Positions 35,538 to 47,442 of a DNA stretch of 64,000 bases are shown piece by piece. Source of the stretch: Brachypterus glaber (lineage: Eukaryota; Arthropoda; Insecta; Coleoptera; Kateretidae); NCBI GenBank assembly GCA_958510825.1, contig OY294047.1:37111747-37175746 (forward strand), read 5' to 3'. The position numbers were made by a program, and so were the translations under genes. Below the pieces are notes generated by a model. It did not search any database. It was given only the letters and a program-made list of their open reading frames with translations, and had not been told where the DNA came from. Within the stretch, counting starts at the first letter, position 1, and every line of letters starts with the position of its first letter.

Positions 35538-35713
35538 TTTAAAAATAACTACTTTATACAACTATGTATGCATTTATTCATTAGCCTTTGTTACACTGAA
35601 AAAAAAGTTATATGAAAAAATATACTTTTTATATTTTTTATTTAAAAATATAACACAAAAATAATAATTTAACAGCTCAGCCTAGGCTAAATTATAAAAA
35701 TTCATAACAATAA

Positions 35714-36241
35714 GTGAAAAGTATTTTATTATCAGTCAAAAAGTCAAATTGCATTCTAAAAGTACACACAGAAAGGTATTTTTATTTATTATACGTTTTC
35801 TTTGAACCCAAATGTCTAAAATTAAAGACATTTATACTAAAGTGTTTTTCTAAACAACTTTTACATAAGTCCGTCAGTCTGTATGTTATGTATTCTTGTT
35901 CGCATGATAAGTCAAGGAAGAACAATCCGATCAACTCAAAGTTTTCAAGAAAAATCAAGGAAACTAAGCCTATTGAAAATATCAATCATTTAAACTTTAT
36001 TATTTTATATCTTTTTCTTTATTTTAGAAAAAAAAATGTTTTTATAAAAAAATTCACAAAAGGTGGAAAGTATTACTTTACAGCCATAACAGATAAGGTG
36101 TCGTTTACAGGGGAGATTGAAAATTGTGAATGTATTTGTCAAAATACAGAAAGTAGATACAAAAAAAGTTGTTTTAAATTTTTATATGTATATTTATTAA
36201 ACGGCTGTTATCTCGAAAACAGTACTAATTTAAAATTTTAA
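35714..36241 (+). other. 175-codon open frame, doubtful
   Basis: An uninterrupted frame of lysine-, isoleucine- and phenylalanine-rich residues with no motif I recognise. Part of it (about 35860-35990) matches in decayed form the repeat family seen at 61915-62330 (AAGAACAATCCGATCAACTC). It is probably a chance ORF in AT-rich DNA, listed because of its length inside the element. Confidence 0.2.
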
Positions 36242-36440
36242 TTTAAGGCTTAACTAGAAGATATGGAAGCCTCCAAAAAAGGTTTTGTAAACTAGTATTT
36301 ACTTAAAAACATTTTACTATTTTAAGTAATTCAGAATGTAATGCTTCGAATTCAACTGTATATTCTCAACAGCTCTCATAATTTTTGGTATAAAGGATAA
36401 ATAGATGTACAATTTTTTATATTTTAAAATTTTACTTTTT

Positions 36441-36445
<5 letters not shown>

Positions 36446-36512
<67 letters not shown>
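36446..36512 (+). repeat. (AT)n microsatellite
   Basis: More than 30 uninterrupted AT dinucleotides between two ORFs of the Maverick-like element. Confidence 0.95.
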
Positions 36513-36518
<6 letters not shown>

Positions 36519-36933
36519 CGTAATATATAAAAATATTATCAAGTATATAAAATAAACATATAAACATACAAATCAATTAAAGTAATTTTTTTATTGAATT
36601 ACTAAGTGCTTTATATAGAATCATGTAATATGCAATCATGTAATATACGTAAATTGTTTGCTGCTTTCAAACTCTATTTTTACATACATTTTAGAGTATA
36701 TTCAGTATACAGTAGTTTAATCTTAAAAAATAAACGTTCAAATCAGGTATATCAATAGTCTAAAAAATGTATTATTGTAACATATTTTTTACTATTAATA
36801 TTTAACATATCTTTCTAAATTAAGGGGCTGTTTTGACTGACAAAAAAGTTTTCAGATAAAGATCTTATAGCAAAAAAAAGTTTAAAAATATAGTAAAAAT
36901 TTATTTTAATGTAGGAGCGTATCCTTTCTCTTT

Positions 36934-37293
36934 TCACTTTTTAATAGGTATCTTAACAGAGGTAACAACCAAACAAAATGTATCAGTGCTTATTCCTGAG
37001 CTTTTTGAGATCATACCCCAAATATCATTAAAAGTAACCTTTGATGCTTCTTGAAAACGAAGCCAACCCTCACTACGTTTAAAGTCCTTTGAGTAAAAGT
37101 TGAATCCAATTTGATCCGTAGGACTAACTCCCTCCGTTCCTTTTTGAATAATTTCATTAATGGCTTCTTTCATCCATAATACTGGTTCTTTATCGAGTGG
37201 TACTGGTTTTATTTTAAATTCTATTGTTCTATATTGAAGATTAAACTTTTTAACTTCCTTTGTAAAGTTTTTATTAATTTCAACCTTATCCAT
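36934..37293 (-). pseudogene. N-terminal fragment resembling Maverick/Polinton PolB
   Basis: 119 residues from ATG at 37293, starting MDKVEINKNFTKE. The motifs EFKIKPVPLDKEPV, EAINEIIQKGTEG, EGWLRFQEASKVTFNDIWG and STDTFCLVVTSVKIP match the N-terminal extension that I recall preceding the protein-primed DNA polymerase B in arthropod Mavericks. The frame stops after IPIKK (TGA), and no exonuclease or polymerase motifs follow on this strand, so the catalytic parts have been lost. The longer upstream ORF extension to 37407 is probably not coding. The family match is from memory and needs a profile search. Confidence 0.6.
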
Positions 37294-37744
37294 TTTAAAT
37301 ATTTTTAATAACAGCAACAGTGAGTGACTGAACAGAATAACTAGCTGAAATCTTCTCCTTTGCATATACTGGAAAAAAATATTAATTTTATTGTGAATGC
37401 TACACAAAAAAAAGTTGAAATTTTTTAGATTTTTTGAATTTTATTTATATTTTTTTATAGTTTTTTAAAAAAAATTGGCAGCCTAAAACTAGACCTATGG
37501 TATAAAATATATGTAGCTTAAAGCGTTATCTTGGTCACAAATTTTCCAGACAGCCAGTCAAATTTTTTTACTAAAGAAAGTCTTTCCTCGGTGAAAGTAA
37601 TAGTTATAAGAAGATGATAATAAACAGCATTTAAAAAAAAATTCACTAATGTTGTACTGTTAAAACACTAAATGTAATTTTTTGTCATTTTTTATTTAAC
37701 TAAAAATTAGTGTCGTTTTAAGGATTTAGGTTATAACCACAAAT

Positions 37745-37812
37745 TATTCTTAATCCTATCTTAACCTTATCTTAATATTATCTGAATTTTATCTTAATCA
37801 TATCTGAATCTT
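37745..37812 (+). repeat. Short tandem TTATCTTAAT/ATCTGAAT array
   Basis: Six or so variants of (A/C)TTATCTTAA/ATCTGAATC in a row directly upstream of the TATA-like motif of the capsid-associated candidate. Confidence 0.6.
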
Positions 37813-37816
37813 ATAG

Positions 37817-37826
37817 CTTATAAAAA
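37817..37826 (+). promoter_or_regulatory. Candidate TATA box upstream of the 246-residue ORF
   Basis: TATAAAAAGC lies about 43 bp before the ATG at 37860. It is the only such motif close to the start. Upstream are repeated CTTATCTTAAT/ATCTGAAT phrases (37745-37810). Confidence 0.35.
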
Positions 37827-37859
37827 GCTTGATAGTTTTAGAGCTCTCAATTTATAATC

Positions 37860-38600
37860 ATGTCTCTTACATTCACCCTGTCAGGATATACAAGTCTTTT
37901 GTCACAAGAATATTACCCTCCAATAGAACTTGACCCTGATTATCAGTATTCCTTGGCACTGATTGGGTTTTATACGTACAACTCTATCCCTAATATTGAG
38001 GAGGGGAAAAACAATAAATTTTACTACACAGAAGTTGAAAACAATACTGATGAAAATAAAACAAAGAAAAAGAAGGAGCATATTATTTCTATACCAACGG
38101 GGGCTTACGAAGTAGCTCACATTGAAAAATATCTGCAAAAACAACTTTCTTCAACCGATTTGCAAAATAAAATCAGTTTAACCCCTAATAACAATACCCT
38201 AAAGTCCCAAATTGAGAGTATTTATGAAATAAACTTTAATCACACTGATAGTATAGGAAAATTACTTGGTTTTTCAGCAAGAGTTTTAGAACCTAATAAA
38301 CTACATGAATCAGATTTACCTGTAAATATTGTTAAAGTGGTAACAATTCGTATAGAATGTGATATTGTTTCAGGTTCATACTATAATAGCAAAACCTCAC
38401 ACACTTTGTACCAGTTTGCACCAGGAGTAGACCCAGGTTATAGTATAAATATAGAGCCTAGAAATCTTATTTATCTACCTGTTACAAATCAAAAACAAAT
38501 AAAAAAGATAACACTAACTATACTCGATCAAAACTCCAATTTGATAAATTTCCGTGGAGAAGAAATTGTGGTATTATTGGAACTGAAAAAGCAAAAATAA
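37860..38600 (+). CDS. Maverick-associated protein, candidate minor capsid/penton-like
   Basis: 246 residues from MSLTFTLSGYTSLL. Recognisable blocks are YYPPIELDPDYQYSLALIGFY, ISIPTGAYEVAHIEKYL, SIGKLLGFSARVLEPNK, VVTIRIECDIVSGSYYNSK and NLINFRGEEIVVLLEL. This set and length match a protein that recurs in arthropod and cnidarian Maverick loci. The beta-rich pattern would suit a jelly-roll capsid component, which is an inference. The frame is intact, with one (KT)KKKK low-complexity patch near residues 67-72. A TATAAAAAGC-like element lies about 45 bp upstream (37817-37826). It is divergent from the PolB-like fragment, with about 570 bp between their starts. Confidence 0.65.
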   Translation: MSLTFTLSGYTSLLSQEYYPPIELDPDYQYSLALIGFYTYNSIPNIEEGKNNKFYYTEVENNTDENKTKKKKEHIISIPTGAYEVAHIEKYLQKQLSSTDLQNKISLTPNNNTLKSQIESIYEINFNHTDSIGKLLGFSARVLEPNKLHESDLPVNIVKVVTIRIECDIVSGSYYNSKTSHTLYQFAPGVDPGYSINIEPRNLIYLPVTNQKQIKKITLTILDQNSNLINFRGEEIVVLLELKKQK

Positions 38601-38959
38601 TGGGGCTTGTTTCTAATAATAACGAACTGAAGACCCTAGTACGAAAATGGCTTTACAACCTTCTTTGAGAGATAAAGATAGAAAATAAGATCAATAAGGG
38701 AAAACGAAGAATATTTTTTTTGTCACAACAAATTATTAATGAAGTAATCTATAACAATAAATACGTTTTTAATTTATTTTGTAATTTTTTTATCTATAAA
38801 TTTATTCCTCAAATTTTACTCTTTAATTTTAAAACATAAATTTGTTGTAGGGGAATAGTTTAATTAAATCAAGCTTATCTTTGATAATTCTACGCTTTGC
38901 AATTTACTTTTTTAGTTCTTTTTCTGATTCATCCATCACGGGCCTAGACATGTTTTTTA

Positions 38960-39230
38960 ACAGATATAAACGGATATAAACGGGTATATAAACGGATATA
39001 AACAGGTCGAAACAGGTATAAACGGGTATATACCCGTTTATACCCGGGTATATAAACGGATATAAACAGGTCGAAACAGGTATAAACGGGTATATGAACG
39101 GGTATAACCGGGTATATAAACGGATATAAACAGGTCGAAAACAGGTATAAACGGGTATATGAACGGGTATAACCGGGTATATAAACGGGTATAAACAGGT
39201 ATAAACGGGTATATAACGGGTTTTTAACTG
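38960..39230 (+). repeat. Minisatellite, 64-bp period with 10-bp subrepeat
   Basis: CGGATATAAACAGGTCGAAA recurs at 38993, 39057 and 39121 (64-bp spacing), with AACGGGTATA subrepeats between. On the minus strand this gives a spurious tyrosine/proline-rich ORF. Confidence 0.9.
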
Positions 39231-39239
39231 ATCTGATTG

Positions 39240-41370
39240 TTTTTAACTGATCTGAACTGATTGAAAACATTTTAACATTGATAAATTATTATTAACAGTT
39301 ACGCTTTTGCTGCACCTTATATTTATAGTTTGACATAATGTTGAGGAAACATATTTTTGAAATTTTCAAAAGCAAAAACATTTTTTTTTCATTTTTTTAT
39401 ATAAAGTTTTAAATTTGATATAAAAAGTTGAGATCTAAGTGCTTTGTAAACTATAATGTAAGAAACAATAATAATGTCAAAGGGATGATGATGATTATCA
39501 ATCTAGCCTGCGAGGTCTATTAATCAAAATACTGCAGCTAACATCAAACGGACAGACTTATTTTTTCATTAAAGACCCTTGTATCAAATGATTTAAAAAG
39601 CCTTTTGGAGATTTTGGAAAATTATACAATATATAAAAAAAATAAGATTAAGATCTAAGAGCGTAAAAACACACAAAAAGTTAAAAAAAAATGGTTAAAA
39701 TTAATTGGTTAGTGTAACACAAAGCACTGTTTTTTGTTTAATATTAAAGCTTAAAATTTTAAGCCCATGTTTCTCATCTCAAACTTAAAGTAGAATTTTA
39801 GAAAAAAAGAAACGAAAAATGATATGTTTAAAAGGGGGAGAATAAATTATTTTATTTTAAAAATAGTTGTATAAATCAATTCATTTTTGTGCAAATCTTT
39901 TTAAAATAACTTAAAAAATAAAATAAAATTGTAAATAAGAAAAAATCTTAGGAAAGCCTATTAAAATCCCATTTAAAAAATTAAAGTTAAAAGGGGTAAA
40001 CTATTTAAAAAAATCGTAAATCGTGTTATTGCAGTATTTAAAAATAATTTTATTATTAAATTAAAAACAGTCCATTAAAAACACTGGTCTGCGATGAAAA
40101 CCAGCCTTAGATAGAGATAGAGATTTTAATAGAGTTTTATTAAATTAGAATACATAAATTTTTTTGACATGTTTTTATAATTTTTTTTTATCTATCTCAA
40201 CTAATGAACTCCTTTAGTAATTCAAGGATAAGCTATAAACCATATATCGTATGCTTACAAGCAAAGAGTCATAAAACATGACTGAGATACAAATTCCATT
40301 TGTTAATTAAAAAAATAAGTAGTTTGATCAACTAAATTGACTTAGTGCTTTTAAGCCGGTGATATCATTTAAAAAAAATTTTCAAATAAATATCAAATCG
40401 TGATATCAAATTCCCTGAAGTTAATTAATTTTAATGTTATTTTCTCTAAAAACACAACATAGTAATAAAAAACGCACTCTTTATATAAAAATACCGTGTT
40501 AATAATTATAATATTATTACATAAACTACTTTCCCAATCTGATTAATTAAAAATAAACCATACAAGGTGATTCACCTAAAATAAATTACTCGTTTTGTGA
40601 CAAAACAAAACAACAACAGAAACATTTTTTACTAGCTTTTGAGAAACAAAGTCATTTTCATTATTATTAAAAAAATATATAATAGTAAAATATTTGTTAT
40701 TAAAAAAATGCTTAATTTTAAATTATTTTACTATTAAAATGTATAATTTTAAAATATAACAAGAATTTATTACACCTCCATATACATTTTTTGAAATGAA
40801 AACATTAAATATATTTTATGAATTGCCAAATTTAAATATTGTTTGACTTGGATAAGAAATAAAAATAAAAATGAGGACATTTTTAAGATACGACTATCAA
40901 AAAGGCCAAAAAATATAATTACAGTATTTCAATTTAGGAGCTAGTTTATTTACTTGATACTTGCATATTTTTTACTAATATACGAGGGTAGCTAAATAAT
41001 TAAAAAATCTTATTATGTATTGTATATAATTTAGATAAAAATAATTGCAACTCGATAACAAAAGCTAGTAGAAAACGTTTCTTTTCAACCTAATACTTTT
41101 ATGGTATAATAATGCCAACTTACCTGTTGAGTAGTGTATTACGTTGTAAATGTAAATTGAAACTTATAAAACTGTAAATTATATTACGACTACAAGACTT
41201 GTATAAGCCTATCTCATAGTATGAGATATATTTATATATGTTTGTGATTGTATTTAAGGTGCATAATATAAATCTGTAAATGAAGCTTATTATTATATTT
41301 TAAAATTTAAAATTTGCATAATTTATATAAACAATTTCGATATGAAAAGATTTATTGTGCATTAATGCAT
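39240..41370. other. Noncoding interior of the Maverick-like element
   Basis: Very AT-rich. No ORF of note, no repeats shared with elsewhere. All frames are densely stopped. Confidence 0.5.
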
Positions 41371-41373
41371 AGT

Positions 41374-41645
41374 ATTAAATCATTTAATCAATATCCCAAA
41401 AAAAAAATAACATACACTGAAAAAAATATAAAAACAATTGAAAATCGACTTTGTCAAAAACTGTTCTAAGGATTATTTTAATTTCAACCATGTGTTATTT
41501 AAAATATTATTAAATCATTTAATCAATATCCCAAAAAAAAATAACATACACTGAAAAAAATATAAAAACAATTGAAAATCGACTTTCTCAAAAACTGTTC
41601 TAAGGATTATTTTAATTTCAACCATGTGTTATTTAAAATATTATT
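41374..41645 (+). repeat. Tandem duplication of about 137 bp
   Basis: The block ATTAAATCATTTAATCAATA to ATGTGTTATTTAAAATATT occurs twice in a row with one or two differences (CGACTTTGTC versus CGACTTTCTC). Confidence 0.88.
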
Positions 41646-41649
41646 ACCG

Positions 41650-43650
41650 AAAATGTATGTTTTGACTGCAAGTCATACAAACCCCTTGATCAAAACCTAA
41701 TTTTCTTTTATTTTCTGTTAAATTATTTTTGTTGTAAAAACGTGACACGTTGATACTTTTTTACAAAACAAAAAAAATTGCTTTGTTCTCTATTTGAATG
41801 TGTAATATAAATTTTACAACAATTTTTTTCAGGAATATTTTATGTAAATAATTTTAACTTGTGTTTAAGTATTTGAAAGAAATTAAATATTTTAACTTGC
41901 ATTATTTTTGCTATTACAGTTTGATTATTATTCTAAAAAGATATAACGTTATTTTATTTTAGACTAAGCTTGTGAAAATTTCCTTAATCTTTAGCTAACA
42001 AGTTCTTAAAGTTTTCTAATAAAAAAATTAAAAAAATGTAAAAAAAACAATAACTAAAAGCTTAATTACTAGACACACAAATAAGTTTTGGGGGCAGAAA
42101 TAAATGAAAAAAAATAATACAGGTTTGGACTTGTTGTTTGAATAACCCTTGTAATACAAATTTATTGATTAATGCGTACAGACTAAATTAAAAAAAGCAA
42201 AAATCACTGCCTTTTTAGTTCTTTTTAGACAAAAGACCATTAGTTTTGGTTCAAATTAATGCTTGGTTGTCAATACAGCATACAACATTAAAGAAAATAA
42301 GAAAAATACATGTCTTATATTGAGGGTATTTTTACAACAATAAATATTTTTTTTATTTTATTATATATTGTTTTTATATTTTTTCAGTGTATACTTATTA
42401 TAATTATGGTCATGTAAAGATAAAGTATTTAAACCTGACCTTATTATAGCTAAAATCATTTTATGTTAGAATAATAACTTATTACATATTATTGATAAAA
42501 TAACTTTTAAACACAAATAAAATTATTAAATTATAATATTATTATCATAATCAAAATTGATTTTTTTCTCAATAAATTAATAACAAAATACTGCTGTACA
42601 CAGAAAAAAGTTGGCTGAAAATATTATACATTACAAGCTGTGAACACAAAAAAAAACCGGGGGTGTTCAAATTAACGTGACTTCATGCAGGTGAAAATAT
42701 AATATACTTCAAGCTTTGTATGACAAGAAATTTAAGTTAATTAAATCTTTTTTATTTTGCTAAACTTTATTCTAGTTAAAAAATTGTATGATAAAATATA
42801 AAATTTTAATTATTAAAATTTCTTTCTAGCTATACAAGAAAACACTGGTAAAATTTTCTTTCCATTTTTCGAAACACTGATGCTCTTAATGTTTGTTTTT
42901 TACTTGGTTTTAAGGTATTAATATTAAGTATTTTAACGCTTTTATTTTTTATATAACAAATTGTTAATTTTACCATACTCATACTTTTTAGCTAGATTAG
43001 TAAAAGTCAAGTTCCTAAATAATTTTCGATTTCTACACTTTTGCATAGTTTAACCTAGAGAGCCTTAATGTGTCAGAGTGGAGACAATAAAATCTGTTAA
43101 AAATTGTGTTGGTTTGGCAGTAGATGTCACAAATTACATGTGCGCACATTTTCAAAAAAGGTTTATTAAATGTTACTCTAAGTCAGAAGAAAATGGGTTC
43201 CATTTATCTATTTCGTAATTACAGAATGAAGAAAGAATATGATTAATTCAACTGGAGAACAAAAAAAGTTTAATAATATGCGAGGTATGGCAAACACAGC
43301 ACTTTCGTATATCAGGAAACGGTTAAAAACATGTTTGCGGATTTGCCATTTCTCTAGATTTTAAATTATGTCTTATTTCTGACAGAAAAGGTCACATTAT
43401 TCACACTATTTTACAGCAAACCAAAGTCACCTCTAAAAAACGGTTTCTTAGAAAATTTACTGATTATTAAGTAAGAGAAACAACTACATAAAAATATGTA
43501 TAAACTTGTTAAAACTGGTTGTTCATGTTAAAGAGAGTTTATGATGTTCACGTTACAGAGAAGTCAATAGAAAAAATTCTGTGCTCTCAAACCCTAATAG
43601 TTCATATATACGCATGTTCACATTATTGAGCTTATACTGTATAATAATAT
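41650..43650. other. Noncoding interior of the Maverick-like element
   Basis: AT-rich, with no gene. Isolated ACACAGAAAAAAG (42598) and ACACTGAAAAAA (41412, 41549) motifs echo the arm repeats. Confidence 0.45.
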
Positions 43651-44413
43651 TCTTAATTTAGGAAATATTTTTCTGTGTGTAATTATACTTTTTGCTCACA
43701 GTAATTAAACAAAATAAAATTTGTAATTATGTATAATACAGAAAAACAAATGAGAAATAACAATATTCTTGATTTAAGAAATATTTTTCAGTGTGTAATT
43801 ATACTTTTTGCTAACTTTTGAAACAAAATAAAAGCTTCAATTAGGTATAATACAAAAAAAAACAAAATGTGATTTGTATAAAATAATTAAGAAACATTTT
43901 TCTTTGTGTATACTTTTTGCCAACTTTTTGAAACATAATCTGCAATTATTAATAACTAATAATTTATAATTGCTTTGCTAAGAAATTGATAAACTTAACC
44001 TTTATTGATAGTTATTTATACATAATAAGATTAAATTTAATTATATACACGATGTGCTGACTAGACAATTATAAATTATAATTTATAATATATGCATATT
44101 AAAACGATTAAATTTTGATAATAAAAATTGTTTCATAATTTGGGTACAAACCATTGAGATAGCTAAAATTAATTTATTTTAAAATAATAAGATAAATTTA
44201 AATAACACCCAGAGAAATAAAATTATTAACTTATAAAAAAATATAATTAATGAGATAAAATTAAAAACACACACAGAGAATAAAAATAAATATAATTAAT
44301 AAAAATTGTTTCATAATTGGGCTCAAAAGTCAAAGTAATGCTACGCATTTCATTATATGGTATTTTTCCCAGTAATTTAGGTAAGCTTAAATAATGTTTT
44401 TAAAGATATTTTT

Positions 44414-47219
44414 TGTGTTAAAATGTATTAAATTATAAGTATATAATTACTAAAATAAAAATCTCCGTTAATGCTTATTCTTGATTTAAGATTTTATTTT
44501 TCTGTGTTTGTAAAATATTTTCGCTTTTTTGCTATAATATAGCAACAATAGTATTTTAAATTTGAAACAAATATGCAATTTGATTGTACGGTGTATTAAT
44601 AAATTAAGATAAATATAAACACAAAGAAATAAAATTATATTATTATTAAATTTTTTTTTCTTAGAACATTAATAATAAAATACTGCTGCACACAGAAAAA
44701 GTCTGTTTAAGAATACTGGTGTATATAACAATTTTTTTGATTTAATAAATATTTTTCCGTGTGTATACTTTTTGCTAACTTTTGAAACAAGATAAAATAT
44801 ACAATTAGTTATAACACAAAAAATCTAAACAAATATGCAATTTGATTGTAAGGTGTATTAATAAATTAAGATAAATATAAACACAAAGAAATAAAATTAT
44901 TGAATTATTAAAATATTTTTTTTCTCAGGACATTAATAATAAAATACTGCTGCACACAGAAAAAGTCTGTTTGAGAATACTGTTGTATATAAATTTTTTG
45001 ATTTAATAAATATTTTTCCGTGTGTATAGTTTTTGCTAACTTTTGAAACAAGATAAAATATACAATTAGTTATAATATAAAAAGTCTAAACAAATATGCA
45101 ATTTAATTGTACAGTGTATTAATAAATTAAGATAAATACACAAAGAAATACAATTATATTATTATTAAAATATTTTTTTTCTCAGTACATTAATAATAAA
45201 ATACTGCTGCACACAGAAAAAGTCTGTTTGAGAATACTGGTGTATATAACAATTTATTGATTTAATAAATATTTTTCTGTGTGTATACTTTGTGCTAACT
45301 TTTTAAACAAGATAAAATGTGCAATTAGGTATAACACAGAAAAAAGAAAATGTTATATAACAATATTTTCGATTTAAGAAACATTTCTCTGTGTGTAATT
45401 ACACTTTTTGCTTAATTGTTTCTTTAAGGTAATATTAATCCAAAATACTTTTATAGACTTTCTATGTATGCAAACAAATATACAAATTTAATTCGGTATA
45501 ATACCACTCTCCTGAAACTCAAAGGAAACAGAAACTAAAAAAAAAAATGTATTTTTTATTTTTTTTCTTTTTTTAGGTATAGCAAAAAACACAATTAAAT
45601 CGAAAAATTATCATTAGTTTAGTCTCGGGAGGGTAAGGGTTAAGAAACATTTTTCTGTGTGTATACTGTTTGCTAACTTTTGAAACAAGAGAAAATATGT
45701 AATTAGGTATAACACAGAAAAAACAAATGTGATATAACAATATTTTTGATTTAAGAAACATTTTTCTGTGTGTATACTGTTTGCCAACTTTTGAAACAAG
45801 ATAAAATCTGTAATTAGGTATAACACAAAAAATGTGATATATTTTGATTTAAGAAACATTTCTCTGTGTGTAATTACACTTTTTGTATAATTTAGGCGCG
45901 CTTGACAAACCACACTTAAAACAACTATTCTAAAAAATATATTTAAGCAATAGCGTCAAACATTTTTATGTTTGTGATTATACTTTTTTGCAATAGTTTT
46001 TAAAACAAATATGTAATTTGATTGTAACGTGGTATATATAAATATATATTGTTATATACGAATCACAATATTCTTGATTTAAGAAAACATTTTTTCTGTG
46101 TATACTAAACTTTTTTGAGAACTTTTTTGCAAAATGTGTGTTGAGAATAATTTTTAATATGTAATAATTATTAAATTATGAAACAAATTAAAATTATTTT
46201 TATTTAATTACTATTTCAACAGAATTTCGTGAAGACGCCATATATTAACTATATATTTATAAGAAAACATTTTTTCTGTGTATACTAAACTTTTTGAGAA
46301 CTTTTTTGCAACATGTGTTTGAGAATAATTTTTAACATGTAATAATTATTAAATTATGAAACAAATTAAAATTATTTTTATTTAATTACTATTTCAACGG
46401 AATTTTGGTGAAGACGCCATATATTAACTATATATTTATAATTTATAGATATTACGGAAACAATACGGAATCTTTCTTTGATATTTTGGTCTATTGGTAA
46501 TTATTGTGCGAAAACGTGGTATTGGCTCTTTGTACTTCTAAAGAATATTTGTATCTGTATTTGTTTGGTTTACAAAAGTCAATGTTTAATATTTATTACT
46601 AATTTGGTCTCATAATTTAGGCTAACAAGCTAGGCTTAACAGTCTGATTAGGTTTGACACTCATTGCTTTCAATAATTTTAAACTTTTCAGGGCTCCTTC
46701 GTTTATATTAAATAATTTTATAATACCAAGCTTTCAACTAAATTATTTTGTATCGCAGAGAGCTCTGTGGCGCAGTACGTAACGTATCCGTCTACCAAAC
46801 TATAGGTCTGCGGTTCAAACCCGCAACAGCTGAGACTTTTTTAAAAAATTATTTTCTACAGCTCCCTAATTATAAATTATAATTTGTAATATATGCATAT
46901 TAAAACGTGTATAGCTTGACCTTTTCAGATAACAAGGTTCTTGGGTAATATTATTTGAATAACAAGTTGTTTATTTTAACCGATTTAAATAAAAAAATAG
47001 TCTTGGCTAATTTAATTTGTCTGGCTAGGCAGTCCTGATCCTTGGACTCATTTACACCGCTAGGTGGCGACACCCTCTGGTCATTGTCGTCAGCCGAAGA
47101 ACAAAAAAAATTCCTGAAAAAAAAAATTTTTTTTTTTAATTTTTTTTTTTTTCAGGATTTTTTCAGGACTCGCTGATGTCTTCAGCTGAAGAATTCCTCC
47201 AGTTACCACATTGGGTTTG
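44414..47219 (-). repeat. Right inverted arm of the Maverick-like element
   Basis: Inverse of 32330-34880. It is longer because the 257-bp unit (CACACAGAAAAAGTCTG landmarks at 44689, 44953 and 45210) is present three times rather than twice. Degenerate units of the 115-bp type continue inward to about 43655. Confidence 0.9.
46761..46832 (+). other. tRNA-like sequence with box A and box B, right arm
   Basis: The same sequence as in the left arm, here on the plus strand: box A at 46768-46778, box B at 46812-46822, T-stem at 46809-46825. It is followed by GAGACTTTTTT, a possible Pol III stop. The anticodon loop would read ACC if folded as a tRNA, but pairing of the other stems is poor. Confidence 0.55.
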
Positions 47220-47220
47220 T

Positions 47221-47442
47221 AGCCCGGTAGTCCAACTACTCACCTTATCCGATTTGTTTTCGAGATAACCTCAAAAAACTTAATTTTTAAGTAAAAAATA
47301 AGGTTTTTTTTAGGTTTTCTCTAAACTTATCGAATAGGTGCTATTTTGACCTCAAATTTAGATTCAGGGCCTCAAAATACATAGGAATACAATGGCCTGC
47401 AAAGGAGTTCTTGACTTCTTTTTATTTTGTGTGGCTGCGTTA
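47221..47442. other. Right flank of the Maverick-like element
   Basis: Begins AGCCCGGTAGTCCAACTAC. No feature recognised. Confidence 0.3.

Larger units (their letters stand above)
32330..47219. mobile_element. Maverick/Polinton-like element, decayed, with giant inverted arms
   Basis: A 14.9-kb unit bounded by inverted arms that both start CAAACCCAATGTGGTAAC. The left arm runs to about 34880 and the right from about 44414. The interior carries three ORFs of the kind found in arthropod Mavericks: a PolB N-terminal-like fragment, a capsid-associated candidate and a coiled-coil protein. I find no PolB catalytic core, retroviral-type integrase, packaging ATPase, protease or major capsid ORF. 39.3-44.4 kb is essentially noncoding. 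No 6-bp target duplication is visible at the stated ends (AAAGTC versus TAGCCC), so the true ends or the element class could differ slightly. Confidence 0.72.

Noticed and set aside
38944..39270. 108-codon tyrosine/proline-rich frame
   Set aside because: It is the translation of the 64-bp minisatellite and has no independent support.
46761..46832. A genuine tRNA gene
   Set aside because: Boxes A and B and the T-stem are good, but the acceptor, D and anticodon stems do not pair, so it is listed only as tRNA-like.
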